NCBI GenBank assembly: GCA_036503065.1
Contig: DASXXM010000540.1
Coordinates: 1-8,103, forward strand
From: DATEPR01 sp036503065
GTDB lineage: Bacteria; Actinomycetota; Actinomycetes; Mycobacteriales; Pseudonocardiaceae
Length of the DNA stretch: 8,103 nt
Direction of reading: 5' to 3'
Position numbers and translations under genes: made by a program. Under the pieces are notes generated by a model that saw only the letters and a program-made list of their open reading frames with translations, was not told the DNA's origin and did not search any database. Each line of letters begins with the position of its first letter. Within the stretch, counting starts at the first letter, position 1. Positions 5,652 through 8,103 of the stretch are shown one piece after another.

Positions 5652-6515
5652 TTACCAGTAGCGGGGTTGCCCCGGGATGGTCTCCAGATCAGCCAGGAGC
5701 AGGTCCCGGTCCTCATCCTCGGTGATGTCCGCCGCCGCCGCGAGGGCCTTGTCGGTGAAGCCACGTGCCGCGTCCGGATCCGGGACCACGGCGGCCGCCC
5801 TGGCCAGCGCCTCGTAGGCGAAGGCGAGGTCCCAGTCGCCGATGCCGTGCTCCAGGCAGACGTCCAGTACCCGTTGGGCGTGGTGGGTGGCCGGCTCGGC
5901 GCGACCCAGTACGGCGTAGACGCGGGAGATCTGCCACTCGCCCCGAGCCAGGTGCGCCGGGGTCGCGGATGGCGCCTGGCCCCAGTGGTAGCGGGAGGCG
6001 TGCGCGGTGTGGATCATGCGGTCGTCGTCGGCCGTCGTGCGGTTCTCCTGCTCCATCAGCCGCCAGGTCTGGTTGAACAGTTGGGCGCCGAGCATCCGTT
6101 CGTCCGTGACCGTGCCGGTGCCGGGCGGGCTGCTGTTGGTGGGCTGGGTGTCCGTTGACATGTCGATCCCCTCGCTGATCAGGTGGTCGATGCGGTGCAG
6201 CGCGCCGCGTAGCCGGGTGGTGCGGGCGTCCAGGAGGCGCCGTTGGTCGCGCAGGATCTCGTCGAGCACGCCGGTGTCGCCGGCCTGCCAGGCCGTGGTG
6301 GCCACGCGGACCTGGTCCAGCGGCAGTTCGACGGAGCGCAGTGTCCAGACGAGGCGGGCCAGTTCGATCTGGTCCGGGTGGTAGCGGCGGTAGCCGGTGT
6401 CGGGGTCGACGGCGACCGGTCGCAGCAGGCCGATGCGGTCGTAGTGGCGCAGGGCCTTGGCGGTCAGCCCGGTGCGTCGGGCCAGTTCGCCGACCGAGAG
6501 CAGCTCGTCCGCCAT
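5652..6515 (-). CDS. MerR-family regulator fused to a helical TPR-like C-terminal domain
   Basis: DNA-binding regulator of 287 residues. The N-terminus (about 5-75) is a clear MerR helix-turn-helix and wing: SVGELARRTGLTAKALRHYD at 7-26 followed by RIGLLRP, then GYRRYHPDQIELARLVWTLR at 41-60. A helical linker (about 78-115) would form the usual antiparallel dimer coil. After a low-complexity joint (about 119-135) comes an all-alpha domain (about 137-287) with repeated helices such as RVYAVLGRAEPATHHAQRVL and LAFAYEALARAAAV, resembling TPR-type packing. There is only one cysteine (in the C-terminal domain), so a CueR-type metal site is unlikely. ATG at 6161, inside the reading frame at the joint, has a GAGGGG sequence 6 bases before it, so the second domain might also be made alone. 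The start at 6515 lacks a strong ribosome-binding site. Divergent from the trypsin-like gene. Inducer unknown. Confidence 0.85.
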   Translation of the reverse strand: MADELLSVGELARRTGLTAKALRHYDRIGLLRPVAVDPDTGYRRYHPDQIELARLVWTLRSVELPLDQVRVATTAWQAGDTGVLDEILRDQRRLLDARTTRLRGALHRIDHLISEGIDMSTDTQPTNSSPPGTGTVTDERMLGAQLFNQTWRLMEQENRTTADDDRMIHTAHASRYHWGQAPSATPAHLARGEWQISRVYAVLGRAEPATHHAQRVLDVCLEHGIGDWDLAFAYEALARAAAVVPDPDAARGFTDKALAAAADITEDEDRDLLLADLETIPGQPRYW

Positions 6516-6548
6516 GCGGATGACGGTAGGACGTTGCCGCGGGTCAAG

Positions 6549-6563
6549 CTCAAGTCACTCGAG
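6549..6563. promoter_or_regulatory. Candidate MerR-type operator in the divergent spacer
   Basis: CTCAAG-TCA-CTCGAG is an imperfect dyad (5 of 6 positions symmetric) within the 107-base spacer between the MerR-type gene and the trypsin-like gene. A TTGAGC/TTGACC run lies beside it on the minus strand. CTCAAG/CTTGAG half-sites are common in actinobacterial MerR operators, so self-regulation is plausible. No convincing -10 element with a 19-base spacer was found. Confidence 0.3.
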
Positions 6564-6622
6564 GGTGTTGTGATGATCGTTTCGAGTTGCGGGTTGGGGA
6601 TGTTGGCGGTTCGTTGGCGTTC

Positions 6623-7468
6623 ATGGGTGTGCGCTGGCTCGTGGGGGTTCTGGTCGCGGCGGCGGTGCTGGCGCCGGGCACGGCGGCGGCGGTGACACCG
6701 GGGATAGCCGGCGGGGACGCGGTCGACATCGCGGACGTGCCCTGGATGGTGGCGCTGATCGACCAGGATGGCTATCCGTTCTGCGGCGGCACGCTGATCA
6801 GCCCGGCCGTCGTGGTCACGGCGGCGCACTGCCTGGCCGGTCGCGCGGCGGGCGGCATCCTCGTGGTGGGCGGCAGGTCGGACCTGAGCGAGGTCGCCAA
6901 GGGCGAGACCGTGTCCGGGGTCGACTCGATCGCGGTCGAACCGGGGTTCCTGGCCGCGCAGCGGGGCCAGGACATCGCCGAACTGACGCTGGTGGACAGG
7001 TTCCCGTACCGACCGCTGCCGGTGGCCACCGATGACGTCTACCGACCCGGCACGATCGGCACCGTCCTTGGCTGGGGTCGGCTGGCTCAGGGTGCTCCCG
7101 CCAACACCGTGCTGCGCGCGGCCCGGGTGCCGATCGTGGCCGAACAGCGGTGTGCGCAGCTCTACGACGCGGTGATCTCCGGCACCGGCTACGACCCGGA
7201 GGCGATGTTCTGCGCGGGCGGCGACGGCCACGACGCATGTCAGGGCGACGCGGGCGGCCCACTGGTGATCGACGGCACGCTGGCCGGCATCGTGAGCTGG
7301 GGCATCGGCTGCGACAGCTACCCCGGCTTCTACACCAAGGTCACGACCTACCTCACAGCGAGCCGATCAGGCGCTCCACCCGCTCGTCAACCGCCCGGAA
7401 CGGGTCCTTGCACAACACGGTCCGCTGGGCCTGGTCGTTCAGCTTCAGGTGCACCCAGTCGACCGTGA
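6623..7468 (+). CDS. Secreted trypsin-fold (S1A) protein with catalytic Ser replaced by Ala
   Basis: Chymotrypsin-family homologue, 281 residues as read. A Sec signal peptide covers about 1-23 (hydrophobic core 5-17, AAA before the cut; no twin arginine), then a very short propeptide and the activation site IAGG at 28-31. His is present in TAAHC (His69) and Asp in GQDIAELTL (Asp117), but the nucleophile motif is GDAGGPL at 208-214, so the catalytic serine is Ala210 (GCG at 7250-7252, one base from TCG). The specificity-pocket Asp (Asp204) and SWG (225-227) remain. Six cysteines give the three usual disulfides. After GFYTKVTTYL (235-244) the normal last helix is missing; the frame instead runs about 37 residues into the antisense of pafA. 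The ATG at 6623 is chosen for its signal peptide, although its ribosome-binding site is weak. It is either a non-catalytic binding protein or a decaying gene. Confidence 0.8.
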   Translation: MGVRWLVGVLVAAAVLAPGTAAAVTPGIAGGDAVDIADVPWMVALIDQDGYPFCGGTLISPAVVVTAAHCLAGRAAGGILVVGGRSDLSEVAKGETVSGVDSIAVEPGFLAAQRGQDIAELTLVDRFPYRPLPVATDDVYRPGTIGTVLGWGRLAQGAPANTVLRAARVPIVAEQRCAQLYDAVISGTGYDPEAMFCAGGDGHDACQGDAGGPLVIDGTLAGIVSWGIGCDSYPGFYTKVTTYLTASRSGAPPARQPPGTGPCTTRSAGPGRSASGAPSRP

Positions 7469-8103
7469 AGTCCCGGCCCGCGGCCTGCGCGGCGGCGATG
7501 AAGTCACCACGCAGCTTGGCCCGCGTGGTCTGCGGCGGGATGTCCTTGGCGGCCTCGATGTCGTCGTCGTTGGTCACACGTTCGACCAGGCCCTTGCGCT
7601 GGAGCAGGTCGAACACGCCCCGGCCGCGGCGGATGTCGTGGTAGGCGAGGTCGATCTGGGCCACCCTGGCGTTCGACAGCTCCATGCCGTTCTTGGCTCG
7701 GTACTGCTCGACCAGCCGGTACTTGATGGCCCAGTCGATCTCGCGGTCGATCTTGGAGAGCTCCTGGCTCTCCACGGCGTCCAGCGTCCGGCCCCACAGC
7801 TCGATCACCCGGTCGGCCACCGGGTCCGAGCCCCGCCGGGACACGTGTTCCGCGGCCTTGGAGTGGTACTCGCGCTGGATGTCCAGGGCGGACGCCTCCC
7901 GGCCGCCCGCCAGCCGGACCGGGCGCTTGCCGGTCAGGTCGTGGCTGATCTCGCGGATGGCACGGATCGGGTTGTCCAGGCTGAAGTCCCGGAACTGCAC
8001 GCCCTGCTCGATCATCTCCAGCACCAGGTTCGCGCTGCCCACCTTCAGCAGCGTGGTCACCTCGGACATGTTCGAGTCGCCGACGATGACGTGCAGGCGG
8101 CGG
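7353..8103 (-). CDS. pafA: Pup-protein ligase PafA, C-terminal part
   Basis: PafA joins the small modifier Pup through its C-terminal glutamate to lysines of target proteins, using ATP, marking them for the actinobacterial proteasome. About 249 C-terminal residues are visible; the family is usually about 450 long, so the first half lies beyond the window. The visible part starts with the conserved RLHVIVGDSNMSE block of the glutamine-synthetase-like fold, then LLKVGSANLVLEMIE, and later DREIDWAIKYRLVEQYR and IDLAYHDI, ending in the C-terminal domain with DERVERLIGSL. PafA rather than Dop is chosen from these segments and from linkage to pafBC. Its last 116 bases are overlapped by the trypsin-like frame on the other strand, so the two transcripts would be complementary at their 3' ends and no terminator separates them. 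Confidence 0.95.
   Translation of the reverse strand, partial: RRLHVIVGDSNMSEVTTLLKVGSANLVLEMIEQGVQFRDFSLDNPIRAIREISHDLTGKRPVRLAGGREASALDIQREYHSKAAEHVSRRGSDPVADRVIELWGRTLDAVESQELSKIDREIDWAIKYRLVEQYRAKNGMELSNARVAQIDLAYHDIRRGRGVFDLLQRKGLVERVTNDDDIEAAKDIPPQTTRAKLRGDFIAAAQAAGRDFTVDWVHLKLNDQAQRTVLCKDPFRAVDERVERLIGSL

Noticed and set aside
6587..6622. TTG start of the trypsin-like gene at 6587
   Set aside because: It adds 12 residues before a good signal peptide and has no clear ribosome-binding site; the ATG at 6623 gives a standard N-terminus.
6623..6700. Tat export of the trypsin-like protein, given the nearby tat genes
   Set aside because: The signal peptide has no twin-arginine motif (it begins MGVRWLVG), so Sec export is expected.

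Overview
The window looks like chromosomal DNA from a high-GC actinobacterium, most likely of the Pseudonocardiaceae or a close relative. The evidence is the very high GC content, frequent GTG starts, and a Pup-proteasome accessory locus (pafA, pafB, pafC) linked to the twin-arginine translocase genes tatA and tatC. The genus assignment is inference from gene content only.

Layout: bases 3961 to 1, on the minus strand, form one tightly packed operon read in the order pafB, pafC, a small membrane protein, tatA, tatC, and a diacylglycerol-kinase-like lipid kinase cut by the window edge. Junctions range from an 8-base overlap to a 26-base gap. Both WYL-domain regulators are present; PafB and PafC are known in mycobacteria as a DNA-damage transcription activator. 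At the far end (8103 to 7353, minus strand) lies the C-terminal half of pafA, the Pup-protein ligase. In mycobacteria pafA sits directly before pafBC. Here about 3.4 kb of other genes lies between them.

That intervening segment holds: (i) a plus-strand ArsP/DUF318-type membrane permease (4085-5239), preceded by a striking nested palindrome that resolves into two ATACCCC/GGGGTAT dyads exactly 21 bp apart, resembling operators of CsoR-type metal repressors; (ii) a roughly 410-base convergent gap with a six-unit GC-rich tandem repeat array ending in a terminator-like stem, then two large inverted repeats and a smaller one; (iii) a minus-strand MerR-type regulator fused to an alpha-helical, TPR-like C-terminal domain, with a good internal ribosome-binding site at the fusion joint; (iv) a plus-strand secreted trypsin-fold protein whose catalytic serine is replaced by alanine (GDAGGPL instead of GDSGGPL) and whose 3' end has run into the antisense strand of pafA.

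The most notable points are the likely inactive, C-terminally remodelled trypsin homologue, the double CsoR-like operator in front of the permease, the MerR-helical fusion, and the repeat/inverted-repeat gap. No complete novel system can be demonstrated from the sequence alone. The best candidate is a metal-responsive permease module placed inside the paf locus.
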